Source: Torreya grandis | Taxonomy: Eukaryota; Streptophyta; Pinopsida; Cupressales; Taxaceae | Direction: 5' to 3' | Length of the DNA: 64,000 nt | Assembly (NCBI GenBank): GCA_037957365.1 | Contig: JARHVA010001471.1 | Coordinates: forward strand, 2,238,501-2,302,500 | In this document: one piece after another, positions 21,223 through 33,424 of the stretch | How the letters are laid out: every line of letters starts with the position of its first letter | Position numbering within the stretch: the first letter of the stretch is position 1 | The notes under the pieces: model-generated | The model's input: only the letters and a program-made list of their open reading frames with translations | Database searches by the model: none | What the model was told of the DNA's origin: nothing | Made by a program: the position numbers and the translations under genes

Positions 21223-22179
21223 CTACTTTTTGCTGATTTTCACTTATGCCATGTTTCTACACAATGCCATTGAATTTATTTGATTCCAAAAAATGGTGTT
21301 GGAGTGAAAACAGAAGAAAAGTACCGACCACAAATTTTTGCTAGCTGTGAATGCATTAATATCATCCAGAGCTAATATTATGTCCAGAATTTTTTTGGGA
21401 ATACTTAAGGCAAGGGCTATTGATATATTGAAATTGAATTTGATTGTTTACTTTTTATGAAAATGGAACATAAGGAATATCACTAGAGAAATCCCTAATA
21501 ACATACCCTAATAGAAATTACAGTATATGGCATTTACCTCTTTCATGTCAGTAGTAGTATCGATAAAAATATCTTCCGAGTACAGTTTTTGTAGGGCTGA
21601 TATGCTTGTAGACTTGTGCTGCTGTGTAGACTTTTGCTGCTGTGTGGACTGTTTAATTTCACACAAAAGTAGTAGAAACTAGAAAGATTGATAACTTTAT
21701 ATTAGAAATTCAACTGTGTAGTTTCCAGCAAATATATTGAACCATGTTTTACAAATATGAGTCAATATAGATTAGCTCAAAACTGTGTAATTGAATTCTC
21801 ATAAAATAAATGGACATCACATAGTTTAATCCACTGTAGAAACACCACTTGTATTAAATGATATGATTGATTTTTAGGGGAAAAACGGCAATTTCAAACA
21901 CTGACCTTAATTTTTTCATCCAATGCAACCAAGGTAGCTTCATCAATATCACTATCTTGAGAAGCCCTGTGTTTCACGTTTGTATTACTAATATTATTGT
22001 TGTTGAAAGGCATTAAGGCATCATGCCTGGTAGACATGCAAAATCCATCATTTAAGTGTTTATTCTTTTGATGTTGCCTGTGTTCTTCGTGTTCATCGCA
22101 TGAATGAGGAGTGCAATGGGAACTTTATGAGCCTTTTCCTGTGTCTGGTATTCCCTACCAAATAATACACAGTATTAAA

Positions 22180-22437
22180 CATGCAGGACTACTCCCCACA
22201 TATTTGGTTTTGTTTTGTCCAAAGACTAGCATTTCGTATCATGGAGTTCAAGCCAACAACATAATTATTGGTATCGGAGACCCTAAAGCAATGACAGACT
22301 TTAAGTACATAAATCGACGTTCTTCTTGTAACCGAATAATTTACTTTATCGACAATTCTCCTTTGAACCGAGTGATAATGTCTTGGATAATGTCTTGCAG
22401 GCATGCAAATATTATATTTACATATATATGGAATTAA
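22180..22437 (+). pseudogene. Unidentified exon-like frame, block A copy
   Basis: An open frame follows an acceptor-like ATGCAG near 22185. It encodes GLLPTYLVLF, GVQANNIIIGIGDPKAMTDF and IIYFIDNSP. The block B copy (36507-36746) keeps the frame with about 21 bases less, in gaps that are multiples of three. I do not recognise the family. Substitutions between the copies are mostly amino-acid changing, so selection is not evident. Confidence 0.3.
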
Positions 22438-23033
22438 TGCAGCTCACTTTAGATTCTGAGAGGTTTGGTTTTTTTATTGTTATGGATATTGCTGTGTAGT
22501 TAGTCGATAGCGTAGCGGAAAATGTTATCATTACATTGGTGCAGTCCTTGACAAAATAATTTTAGAAATTGTACATTACACCAAAAAAACAATTTGATTA
22601 ACAAATCATTATAAAAATTGTAGATTACACATGAACAATTGATTACATAGCAACAATAGAAAAATTCTGAATGTGACCAACTCCTTAATTGGTATATGCA
22701 GTACATACGAGATATCTTGAATGCTAAATTTAATTCATCAGATGATGTCCTTGCAAGCAAGAATTGGTTCGTTTTTCAAGTAGTTGTGCATCATCCACAT
22801 TATAAACAACAGATGCTGCTCCTACCCACCAGGATCATTGGCAGGATAGAAGCTCTCTACACCTCGAATATCCCCTGATCTAAATATATCTGTCATAACT
22901 TATTTGATTTTGTTTCCTTCATAGTAATATTATCATTTGCAGTCCTTTCCCAATTGCATTGCCTGGTTGCCTCTGGTAAGATACCTTGGATACAACAAGC
23001 TCACTTTCATTCTCCTCTTCTTTTAGGCCTAAG

Positions 23034-23275
23034 AAGTACCGACGCATTAACGAGTTTGTTTTTTCTAGTTTCCTATGATTTGCAAAGTTTGTATACATGA
23101 CTATAATCTTCTTACGCATTTTTGTTTGCCATAAACCATCACATTCTGCCGTCTTGTTTCCCCTCCTTGAAGGTCACATTCTGCTTGGATTTTCCTTATC
23201 TTTCGAGTGCCTGATTTGTAGTCCTTTGAATGGCGATCGAAGAAGTGTTTGTTTAGGCCATCTCTTTGCTCCACC
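23034..23275. repeat. Dispersed 240-bp repeat, copy 1
   Basis: This segment (ending GATCGAAGAAGTGTTTGTTTAG and GGCCATCTCTTTG) is clearly similar to 47764-48010 but absent at the corresponding place in block B. Both copies are open on the plus strand across the best-matched part (SPLNGDRRSVCLGHLF against SPLNGDGRSVSLGHLF). Origin unknown. Confidence 0.7.
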
Positions 23276-23645
23276 AATTTGATGCTCTTCAAGTTTTACA
23301 TCAATGAGACTTGAGATACATTAATAAACCTCGTTGTATTGGACCTTGTAACCACACCTAAAATATAGGCTCTACCAAGTTGATGCTCTCTAAGTTTTGC
23401 ATGGATGAGACTGAGCTACTAGTTGTAATATTCCTTTACTTCATAAGTAACATTAAAAAAAAAGTAATTTTGTAAAACTTTGTGGTAAAGTGGAAATCAT
23501 TGGCTTTTATAGTTGACTACTTATAACAGAGCAATTAGTTTGTAGATTGTTGAGATAATTTATGATTTGATGAGTTCAATGTTTATGCAAGACAATTATG
23601 AATCTCCACACAAATATTTATGTTTTAGTTTTCTTTTAAATTTTT

Positions 23646-23860
23646 ATCAAATATATGTGTGTGTGTGGGGTAATCTGCTTAACCCTTTCCCTTGTGAGAT
23701 TCTAGTAATTTGTATTTGTATTATTTCTTTGATTAATTAATTGTAATATTTTCAATTTATTATTATTTATTTGATTAATTAATCCCAGCGTTTTCAATAT
23801 ATATATATATATATAAATTTTAGTAACTTGTATTTGTATTATTTCTTTGATTAATCTTCA
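23646..23860. repeat. Microsatellites and local direct repeat in block A
   Basis: A short TG run near 23653, an AT run near 23800-23816, and a direct repeat of TTTGTATTATTTCTTTGATT at about 23713 and 23831. Block B has about 1.25 kb of different sequence at this position (38000-39235). Confidence 0.6.
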
Positions 23861-24739
23861 TAATTGTTCTAACATCATTTCCGAAAGCTATTTTCTCACG
23901 GGGGATGTTTATTGATGAGTAGAAAGGGGTAAAGCCGACGCCTTTTCCTTTCTTCCGCCATTAGTAGAGGCGGCCTGCTCAGCCGTGGTGCAGCATTGAG
24001 TACTGCGCCCACTCATACAAAAAAACGTCACCGCCTACACCCTGTTACATGGTGCTCTCTTCTATGGCTGAGACTGGAGGCAACACAAGGAAGAGGGAAA
24101 ATATGCACAGATATGAAACAGGAGTAACCTTCCCAGCCATATTGTTGGCCATGTTTTTTCCAGGTAGATAAGATGTTGGAGGGTATAAATAGATGAAATG
24201 TTTGAGATGGAGTATGAATCAAGTTTAGTGGGAGTCGCAGCTGGGGGGCCAAATGTGACCGTACAGTCCACCATGGGAGAGGATCGAGGATAATGTGTAA
24301 TGTGAACATTGAATGTGTATAAGAGCTTCCCCACAGTAAATTGACATTAAATTATTGATTAGAATTAAAGTGCACGCGTTTCTTGGCCGTTTTTGTTGAC
24401 CAAGAATTATATTTCGAATGTTTAAACAAAAGTGTACCCTCTTTTAAAAAGTAAAAAGCAATTTGCATTATTGAATCTATAACAATGACTGGAGTGGAGA
24501 ATCGTACGATTTTGATGTAAGGAATTCTGATTCATCAGTTTTTACTTGAAACTAAGTCCAATGTATCACGTATTATATGTGTATCTATCCTTCAATGTAT
24601 CAGGGATTATGTGTATCTACCGTGAAGGAGGTGGTGAAAAGGAGGTCTTGAAAAAGATCAATAATTTGAGGATTGAAGTATCAAAGTTTTTCATAAATAA
24701 TGAATAAATATTTATAGGGTAAAAAATGGTATGTTTACA

Positions 24740-27060
24740 TTAACAAAAATAGATATTGGTTAATTGGTCTTTTTTCAATTTTAATAGTTGCTTGAATTTT
24801 TTTTTTTTAATAATTAATTTTGCCTCGTCTAAAAATATATGGTATTTGGTAAAATTGTAGCTTTGTGTTAATGCAAAAACATCATGTCAAGAGCCATGTA
24901 GATCTCTAGCATGCTTTTCTAATTTTAGTTTGAAGAGATCTCCATGTCTCACCTCACCAATAAAAGGTTTATCGTAAGAACAAGGATTGATGTAGACACA
25001 TTTTTTGTGTATCAGGGTATAAAAGATCTTTAGTAGAATCAAATAATACATGAAGCATGTTATGAACTTTTAAAAGAGTTTGTTTACTCGCAATTTTTAC
25101 AATTCTAGCTACTTTATCTGAGATTCTTTTTATGAAGGGGATGGTGATCCTAGTTGTTCCCAAGTTATTATTTCAAGCTCTATGTGTTTGTAAACTAGCT
25201 ATATGGAAGGCTCTTTCTATCTCCCATTTTTTATAACCATTTTTTATCAAGATCTCTATGAGGTAGTCATTTTTTTCTATGTTATGTTCTGGGTCTGATA
25301 TTTTGATAGCCCTTGATGCCAAGGAATTTGGGACGAACACTATATGGCATGGGTGATGGTGAGAGTTAGCTTGTAGGTAAAGAGCAACATGTGTCTTCTT
25401 TCTATAAACTCGATCAGATAAAGTGCTATCTAGTTTATTTGAGATAAGGATGTCAAGGAAAGGTAAATTATTATCTTCTTCTCTCGCCATAATGAAATGG
25501 ATTTGACCCATTCTTCCATTTAAATGGACAACAAATTTATCAAGTTCATTAGCACCATGTTACGATTTGGCATTGGAATCATCTAAAAATATATCCCATC
25601 ACTCGAGTTTCAATGGAAAGGATTCTAAAGCTTTTGACTCAAAATGTTCCATAAATAAGTTTACAACAACGGGTGATAATGGTGATACCACTGTCACATC
25701 TATTTGCTCATAAATCTCCCCTTTAAAGATGAATAAAGTTCAGAACAAACATAATTCCACTAAATCTATTGTTTAGGAATTTGTAATGTTGCATATAACA
25801 TTCATAGTTTCATCTAAAGGGATAAATTCGTATATAGTGATATCAAAATATCATTAGCATTAACACTCTGACCCTTCATTTTAAAAACTAAGTGTTCTAA
25901 ATTTTTAACGTGTTACTTACCAAGTGTTTCAATTTCTTGGCTAAAAACTTCGCAAGAGGATAAGTGGGAGAGTTTCTTGTATTGATAATGTCTTCAACAA
26001 CTCGACACAAAAATATATCTTAGGGGATATATTATGTTGTTTAGTCTTGATGTATATTCTAAACTTTTTGTTGAAACTGGTCACTCTAACAAATAAGGAA
26101 AGCATGATACATTCAAGACATGACGACAATTCAAGGAACAAGAGTATCTAATGAATTTGATATTCAACACCATTTCCTATTCTATTTGATGGTTGTAGCA
26201 ACTCATTAACCACGTACTTTGATAAGATAGATTGACAACAATAGGGACATTTGGATACATTATTTTAACTACGTCTTAGCAAAGTTCATGTATGGACTTA
26301 ATTCTTTTGTTGTAATAATGACTAAAACTTTGGTATAGTCATTAAAAGAGGGTATTAGAATAAATAGTTTATTAATTATATGTTCGTTAAATTTGTTATT
26401 AGTCTTATTAACTTGTTATAAGTCTTATTAATTTGTTACTAAGTTGTTAACGGACATTCTATTGTTAACCTCATATTAATTTATGATTGTACGAACTCTC
26501 TTCATTTATAATATTTATACGAATTATTTATATAACTCCATTTATATAATAATATATGATTTATGACTTTACGTAAAAATTTTTATAAAAAAAATACATC
26601 TTTTAAATTTTTGTTGCTCCATAAATCATAGTTGAATGTGAAATTAACCTAGATTTTTCAATCATTATTAACCACTTTATTTAAAAGAATCCTAAAGAAT
26701 TTTTTATAGCTCGCACTTGATTTCAAATGATCAAACATTTTTGCATCATAATCTTAGAGCATTGTTGTGGTACCCTTATCCGCTTTAAGAATGACCACAT
26801 CATCAACTTTTTAAAGATTACTAAGCCATCTTTTTCAAGCTTTATAATGTTTTTGTTTGGTGGGTGAGCCTTCTTTAAAGCAGAGGAACATTAAGCCCTC
26901 AAATTATGAGCAACATCTATATTAAAATTTCTCACACCATTTCTATGCCAATTATTAAGTGTCTTCAAATGGAATATTTGATGGGGCAACCTCTTAAAAG
27001 TTTCTAGGTAGGAAAATTCAAATGAAGACTACAAAGGTTATAGACATTATCATCGTTCAT
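24740..27060 (-). mobile_element. Penelope-like element, block A copy (RT plus GIY-YIG)
   Basis: Minus-strand frames follow the order of a Penelope-like element. DDVVILKADKGTTTM (about 26765-26815) is the N-terminal RT motif. SPLSPVVVNLFMEHFESKAF and the catalytic DIFLDDSNAK (about 25580) follow. Next come NNLPFLDILIS and VYRKKTHVALYLQ with SHHHPCH (25360-25480), and GTTRITIPFIKRISDKVARI (about 25100-25160). A GIY-YIG endonuclease motif, NPCSYDKPFIGEV and LEKHARDLHGS (about 24885-24985), comes last. PLEs with GIY-YIG domains were reported in conifers under the name Dryad and were proposed to come from arthropods; that is from memory. Many stops and frameshifts and an internal AT-rich insertion make it inactive. 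Confidence 0.85.
26310..26600. mobile_element. AT-rich insertion inside the PLE, possible solo LTR
   Basis: The PLE reading is interrupted by about 290 bp of AT-rich sequence with GTTGTTAACGG and TTGTTAACC words, resembling a short LTR. The same insertion is present at about 40650-40930 in block B, so it predates the duplication. No target duplication could be fixed. Confidence 0.35.
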
Positions 27061-27439
27061 GTTTTTTAATTCATCACGTGTTAAGAGATTAATTATTGGT
27101 TGATTAATAATAATGATATGTTGTCGGGTGTCACTTTAATAGGATAGTGTTGTGCTAACATGTTTGGCTAAGTAATTTTGTATCTATCTTTTTTTTTTTT
27201 TTTTCCCTTGCTTTCTTTGCTTGTCAAATCGCATTTCAAAGCTAGTCAAAAATTTATTATGTTTGTTACACTACAATTTGGGTGGTTTTTTATATATAAT
27301 AGCCTCCACCATTTTTATAGTAATTATTGTTGTAGGTAGCAAGAAAGATGATGTCTAAGTGAGCTAATAAATTTGTGTCGAAAGTTTGTGATGATGTATA
27401 AATTCTGACTCTCTCTCTCTCAACGTGATGTTTGCTTAC

Positions 27440-28460
27440 AACATGATGCCATAGAAAATGTTTTCAAATGGTATGAAAAGTATTCTCTTATTGCTTACTT
27501 TATTGGTCATATCCCCTTCGAGGAGTCCCTTAATGCCTAGTTTCGACACCAACGGGAACCCTTTGGTGTCCATTAAACCCTTACTAAGGGGTTTTTTCTA
27601 AGGAGTTGTCTCATGTCCAAGCTCTATTGGTTGAATCAAGTTGTTGGTCCTTAAAGAACACTATTCTCATATTGTCCCCATAGATCCCATGACTTTAAGG
27701 TCTCAGAGTAGGCTTTCCTTCGGGTTTCAGTCTGGATTGAGCTCCCTAACCTCCCACTTCCTCTATGGGCTTTTTTTCAAGGAGATTGTCAAAACCATAG
27801 GGTGTGTTTTATGTCACAAGCCAAGTAACTTCTATTGAGCATGCCCCAACAAGTAGGTATGAGTTGCAGTCAACTTGACTAAGGATTTGAAAGAGTTCAT
27901 TGATATTCAATTCAATAATGAGCGTTGGGCACAAAATTTTATTTATTTTAATCTCCCCAACATTTATTTCCATTGTTAGTCTCCCAACCACCAAATCAAA
28001 GACTACCCACTCATGGGATGGTCAAAAACCTCAATTGGATAACCACTCTCAGATAAGCCCAAGGTGGCATAAAAAAACAATGGCTAGATGACAGTTACTA
28101 ACAAAAATTCATCAGTTGGTAATAAAACTACTTAACCAGTTGCTACTCCCCTAAGGTGCACAATGTCAATCCCACACCCGAACCTCTAAGTACATTGACA
28201 GCCTTGTAGAGGCATATTTTCACAACTTTATTAGCCTCAAGTGAGCTCTTCTATTGCAAGGACATCCTTTATAAGTAGTCTGACCTCTAGGTAGTCACAT
28301 AGCCCACCTCGTGGTGGTGATGATTCTCCCCGAGAGGATAATGGGGCTAAATATTGCTCCATTTTGCTTGGGTATTTCATTTTACCAAACCAACGAACTC
28401 CTTTGGGAAATATTTTTGTGACTCTTGAAGGTATTGAAGATGGTTAAGGGGGATCCTTAT
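27440..28460 (+). pseudogene. LINE ORF1 remnant (DUF4283/zinc-knuckle type)
   Basis: Across several frames the sequence follows plant L1 ORF1. A DUF4283-like part contains KLYWLNQVV and PLPLWAFF, followed by the segment before the zinc knuckle (LTKDLKEFIDIQFNNERWAQ and IYFNLPNIYFHC). ORF1 binds RNA as a chaperone. The knuckle is damaged: the first Cys is visible but the rest is not. Stops and frameshifts are frequent. Confidence 0.5.
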
Positions 28461-28479
28461 GAATCATACTTCCTAATAA

Positions 28480-29180
28480 ATGTCTTATATTAGAATATTC
28501 GAGGTCTCATAGAGTCCTCTCAAATATTCTCTATGTGAACAATCTATCAACAACTAGGATCTTTAGATTTTGTTTGTCTACAAGAAGTTAAAATTTCAGG
28601 GTTTCTTCTACAAGCTACTCTAAAATGAATCTTGTCTAACTCTATTACATTATCCAACCTGCACGATGATGGACATGATGGCACCATTATCTTGGTTTCT
28701 TTAGAATTTTTTTCCTTAATTGTTGCCATAGGGGGGTGATTTGTCACATAAGTTTATTTCACTTATTATTGATATTAATGGATATTCATTAGGGATTCTC
28801 AACATTTACGCCCCCAATGATGGTCATGAAAAATTAGCTTTATGGTGATATTTATTGATAATCTACCCCTTACCACGTGGATCATATGTGGGGATATTAA
28901 TATGGTAGAGAGCCCCGAGGACAAGGTTATTGCTCTGTTGATGAGATGGTGTGTGAGATAACTTGAGACATGGTAGTAGTTTAAAATTTGATGGGGCCTT
29001 GTGGACCCTCTCTTCTAGAAGTGTACTTTAACTTCCACTACTTGGTTTACGTGGTCCAACTATTGTGCCAATCCTACTAGAGTCCTCAAGATATTGGACC
29101 ACTATATGCTTTTAGAGAAAAATGTTTTTTATTTTTATAATACCAATGGACATCCTATCGTCATGCAATTTGAATACTTA
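28480..29180 (+). pseudogene. LINE ORF2 endonuclease remnant
   Basis: An AP-type endonuclease is recognised by NIRGLIESSQ at the start, then LGSLDFVCLQEVKISGFLLQ, where the Glu of LQEVK is the usual metal-binding residue. It is followed by TWFTWSN-type and LDHYMLLEKN sequence near 29040-29120. In L1 elements this enzyme nicks the target DNA. Stops are present. Confidence 0.65.
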
Positions 29181-29819
29181 ATCTAATACCCTAATCCCAT
29201 CACTTGCAGAGTGGAGTAGAGTAACAACCACTTAAAAGTGCCATGTAATCAATTTTTCCTTAAACCTCCCTCCTTTGCCACAAGGGCACCATTTGTCCCA
29301 TTGCCCATGTTTATAATCTCACACCTCGACCACCTTATGCTGGTAGTTGGATCAAGTGGTGCAATGAGACCATACTTCATAACACCACCTTATTTTGCCA
29401 CTATGGCAAGAAAATGAATTGCATTTGTAAGCGGGTCAAGGGAAATGTGCTCAAATAATACCAAAAGCTTTCATCTCTTATTTAGCATAATCCCTTTGAC
29501 TTTCAGATGCAAACCCAAGCCACCTATCTCAAACACCAAATCAAAGTGGTAGATAGTCATGTAGGTAGAGGGGCACAACTTCACACTCACCTCTATTGGA
29601 ACAAAGTTGGTGATAAGGCTTCCAAATAATTTATCAAATCTCTCAAAGCCAAATAGGCCCGATATCAAATCAAGGCCATCAAGTTAGCTCAATTGAGATT
29701 CATAACTCTCCTTGACATCTTTGGTGCCTTTCTAGACCACTATAAATTAAAGTTAGCCTAAAAGGAAATAATTAATTAAGCTCAGGGCTTGAAGGAATGC
29801 CTTGACATGGTTCCTCACA

Positions 29820-30720
29820 AACTCAGGCTTGCTGATAAAAAATTATATGACGCACTGTTGTCTCCTCAATAACTCTCTCATACCTTACATTGCATGAGTA
29901 ATGAAAAAGATCTGGGCATTAATGGATTCGCCTATGAATTTTATAAATCCATCTGGGATTTTATCGGGCCCAATTTGCTCTAATTATACAAATAAGATTT
30001 GTAAAATAAATCTTTTGGTTCCCTCATTAAGTAAGGCAATATCAAATTCATACCTAAAGTTGGGGACTTGGAACTTATCACCAGCTAGCATCCCATCACC
30101 TTGCTCAATGTTTCATACAAGATCCTTACTAAAACTCTTGTTAACTGCCTATGGCTCATATTAACTTCCATTTCCATACTTGAAGAAATGAGTTTTATTA
30201 AAATTAGATATATCCTCAACAACCTTATTGTTATGTGGGAGGGTATGGAATGGGCAAGAGCCACTCGTCAGACAACCATCTTTTTCAAACTCGATTTTGA
30301 TAAAGCTTATGATAAAATTGAATGGCTCTTCATCCTAGCCATGCTCCAGGCTGTTGGCTTTGACCAATTCTTTATTTTAGTTGTCCAAACCCTCTTCTTA
30401 GATGCCTCATCCTGTCTCACTATTAATGGCCTCAAATATGACAATTTTGGCATTTATCTCTCCATTCTTTAAGGTTTACCCCTTGCTCCAACATTATATG
30501 TTTTATCTATCGAAGCTCTTGGATATATGTTGGTGCATAGAAGTGAATGGGGTCTTGTTAGGGGTACCTTTAATCCTAATAGGTCCTCCAAACTCATTAA
30601 TGGCCGTTTTGATGATGATAATTTCCTCAATCATGAAGAGAAATACAAATATTTCAAGGAGGCTATGCAATGTCTCAACACTTTTTTTATCTTATGGATC
30701 CAGCATGTGATAGAGTAAAA
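29820..30720 (+). pseudogene. LINE ORF2 reverse transcriptase remnant
   Basis: LLNVSYKILTKTLVNCLWLI, IRYILNNLIVMWEGMEWAR and FFKLDFDKAYDKIEWLFILA are the classic L1 RT motifs. The best uninterrupted frame is 30101-30472. Further on, RFDDDNFLNHEEKYKYF takes the place of the FADD box, keeping two Asp but with Ala changed to Asp. It would copy LINE RNA at the nicked target. Confidence 0.85.
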
Positions 30721-31229
30721 TCCAATGCTTCAGATAAAGTATGATTCCCATGCCATTTAGGTTACACCACTAAAAGTGGAAATGGATTCACATGGGGGAA
30801 CAATTCAATTTCTTAGGCATCCCATTTGCCTTTGATAGTTCCCTTGTAGAGTTATGGAAATAATTCAAACAAAGTTGAGAAAAAGGTGGAGCACTGGGTC
30901 ACTAAACCCCTCCTATGGCAGGGAAATTTCAAGTATGTACTAAGATCCTAGTTGCTACTCATGTTTACTATTCCTCTTGTTGGGTCCCCTCTAAAGCCTC
31001 TTAAGACAAATTGAATAATATTCTCAGAGAATTTTTATGGTCTAATGTCAAACAAACTCAAGGTTCCATAAAGTTGAATGGGATATTTGTCATCTTACTC
31101 ATGATAAAGGAGGTATGTGGGCCATTGACATCTACAAAAAAAAAACATTGCCCTATGTGCTAAGTGGGTTACTAGAGCCATTGAAGGTAATGAATCCTAG
31201 AAAATCCTCCTACATCATTATATTTATTT

Positions 31230-32200
31230 TGGATCTCCTTACGGTAAATCTAGTTTTAAAAATATTTGTTTCCATACTCCATTGATCACTTCAACTCCCA
31301 TAAAAATTGAGGGCTCATTTGTGGAGAAAAACATTTGGAAACTTGATGAAGCCGTTAAAACTTGCTTAAAATGGGTTGGTGATGGATTTCAGAGTGATCT
31401 CTCCTTCAATGGCCATAATCTCTGGTGGTCTCTTATCATTACCAATACTAGCCTCCTTTTGGCTGGAATACCTAGCATAAAAGCTTTAAGACTATTTAAA
31501 AAGGTACTTAATCTATAAAGGATTTGGTTTTTGCTCGAGACTGGGTGCCTTGGCCCTCACTAAAAGTGAAATTCAATTTAAATAATTATGACTTACCTTA
31601 TATTTTCCTCATCACTCGTGGTAGAAATGTTGGAGGTCGAATTATAATACTCATTTAAAGAGTTATCCTTCAGGCTTCCTTTATCATGTCATGAGTCCAT
31701 TTATATCGGTTCTTGGTAAGCTCAATAGGCACTGGAACCTTAATTCCTCACCCAAGACTTGGTTTACCTGGTTCAACCAAATTTGGTCGGCTAAACTTGA
31801 ACCAAATATAGCTCATTTCATTTGGTGTCTAATCTATCAAGGCCTCCCATTGGAGGAGTGTCTTTCTTAGATTGGAATAACTCAACCCAAGTGTCTAACC
31901 TACTATAGACTGGATTCTTTCAAGCATACATTTTTAACATATCCCAAAACCTAAACTATTTGGTGGTGGATACACAGTCTCTTTCAGCTTTACCATCTTG
32001 AAGCTTTCTCATGGCATTTGGCCCTCCTTGCAGATTTTACTAATTATTGATATTTATCATTTTTTTGGAATTTGTTTGGAGATATTATTTTTTCAATTAT
32101 GGAAAGCTATAAATTCTACTTTATTTAAGAATGAGGAATCATCTTGTCATTTCTCTATTAACAACAAGGTGGTTATATTATCTTTGGCTTGCATGCATAT
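31230..32200 (+). pseudogene. LINE ORF2 C-terminal region remnant
   Basis: Frames such as CLKWVGDGFQSDLSFNGHNL and TWFTWFNQIWSAKLEPNIAH followed by FIWCLIYQGLPLEE match the zf-RVT region after LINE RT. A matching piece survives in block B at 50690-51235. Confidence 0.65.
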
Positions 32201-32700
32201 TCAAGTCTAAGCAGAGATATTTTCCATGGAAGTGAGACATTTACATGATTTACTTGACCATTGAGGGAGTTTTCCTTGTGTCATAAATATTTTCTCCCTA
32301 GATCATCCACCACAAGGCTCGCCACCTCCAATCCCAGATGCTGAAGGAGTCATTCTCTTGGCCTCAGCCAATTCTCAACCCCTTTCCCTCAATGCACATG
32401 GTGGGGGGAGGGGGAAGGAGAAGGGGGGATGTAGTCCGCCCTTTCCACATAATAAATCCACTATTGGTCATTCTTGATGGAGATCATCAGTGGGTACTAA
32501 CTCTACTGATAGTATAGTGTAACCTCCTCTTAGGTGGGGCATTACTATCTTTTTGGCTCCTCTAGACCCCATGAATGGATTAGTGGATTCGTATCCTCCC
32601 TTGAATTAGCTTTCATATTCAACTACTCTTATACCTAAGGATGATCCTCCACCTCCTTTTGGTGTGGTGACCTGTGCTTAGTTTATTTATGTGCTTTATA

Positions 32701-33424
32701 TATATATTTTAGAATTTTTATGTTTGTGTAATCACCTAAAAGTTGTATTTGAGTGCTAAGAGTGTTACTTGAGACTACATATCCCTAGCTTAGACCTAGA
32801 CCTATTATCACACTTAATCTAGCTTTTTTGTGGGCCATAGGTTTCAAATGCAATCCCAAACCCTCATTTCTTGATCCTAACCCTTTGTGCCCAGTGCTCT
32901 ACCAACTAGATAGTAGCATCATATTAAGGATACTAGTGCCATGTGGTGCTAGTGTCCCCAAAATGATGCCTATGTCCTTTACCCTAAATTTCTTGAATGA
33001 ATATATTTTCAAAAAGAAAAGCCTCCTAAGGTTGGCCTAGACATCTTTTATTATCTTCACAAGCAATAAAACACTATAAATACATGACTTTTAACCCTAT
33101 ATCCACTATATGGAAATCAAATGCAAAATACCTATTCAAACATGAAACAAGTTGAGAAAAATTAAGGTTATCAATCCCTAATTTTCCCTGCTTATGTATA
33201 CTATGATCTACAAAATCTCTAAGCTCAGATTTTCCATATTTCCAATCTCAAGCACACTTAAGGGACTCAAGGCCACTATGATACTAGCATCACTTGTACT
33301 TGCACTAGCACTTAGGTGGGGAGAACTACATCGGGATTAATCCCTCCTCGGAGTATTAGTATGTAGGAAACTATCTTCACAATGAGGTGTTGAGATGTCC
33401 AACCTATCCTACTAAATCAATTTT
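32701..33424. other. Unassigned sequence between blocks A and C
   Basis: No domain recognised. It has no clear counterpart in the other blocks. The short plus-strand frame 32828-33040 has no known motif. Confidence 0.4.

Larger units (their letters stand above)
21187..32700 (+). repeat. Segmental duplication block A
   Basis: This block aligns in order with block B (35280-44750, then 50690-51235): leader sequence, minus-strand PLE, then plus-strand LINE. Matching junctions between these parts, including the same PLE/LINE boundary and the same AT-rich insertion inside the PLE, show that a pre-assembled segment was duplicated. Insertions and deletions of 0.2-1.3 kb distinguish the copies, and sequence divergence is substantial. 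The left edge is the 36-bp tandem repeat; the right edge is uncertain. Confidence 0.8.
27440..32700 (+). mobile_element. Plant L1-type LINE, block A copy
   Basis: A non-LTR retrotransposon on the plus strand, with ORF1 remnant (27440-28460), endonuclease (28480-29180), RT (29820-30720) and a C-terminal zinc-knuckle-type region (31230-32200). It ends in a 3' region containing CCTCCACCTCCTTTTGGTGT, which resembles the end of plant L1 ORF2. All parts carry stops. No poly(A) tail or target duplication is certain, partly because the element is old and lies within a duplicated block. Confidence 0.8.

Noticed and set aside
24028..24334. Minus-strand frames of 90-93 codons conserved at 39415-39661
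   Set aside because: Their similarity comes from the segmental duplication. Two overlapping frames are equally open and neither has a known domain.
30381..30475. LINE B break at 44750 as a normal LINE 5' truncation
   Set aside because: The break is internal, and the element continues at 50690 after foreign sequence, so it is an interruption with a deletion.
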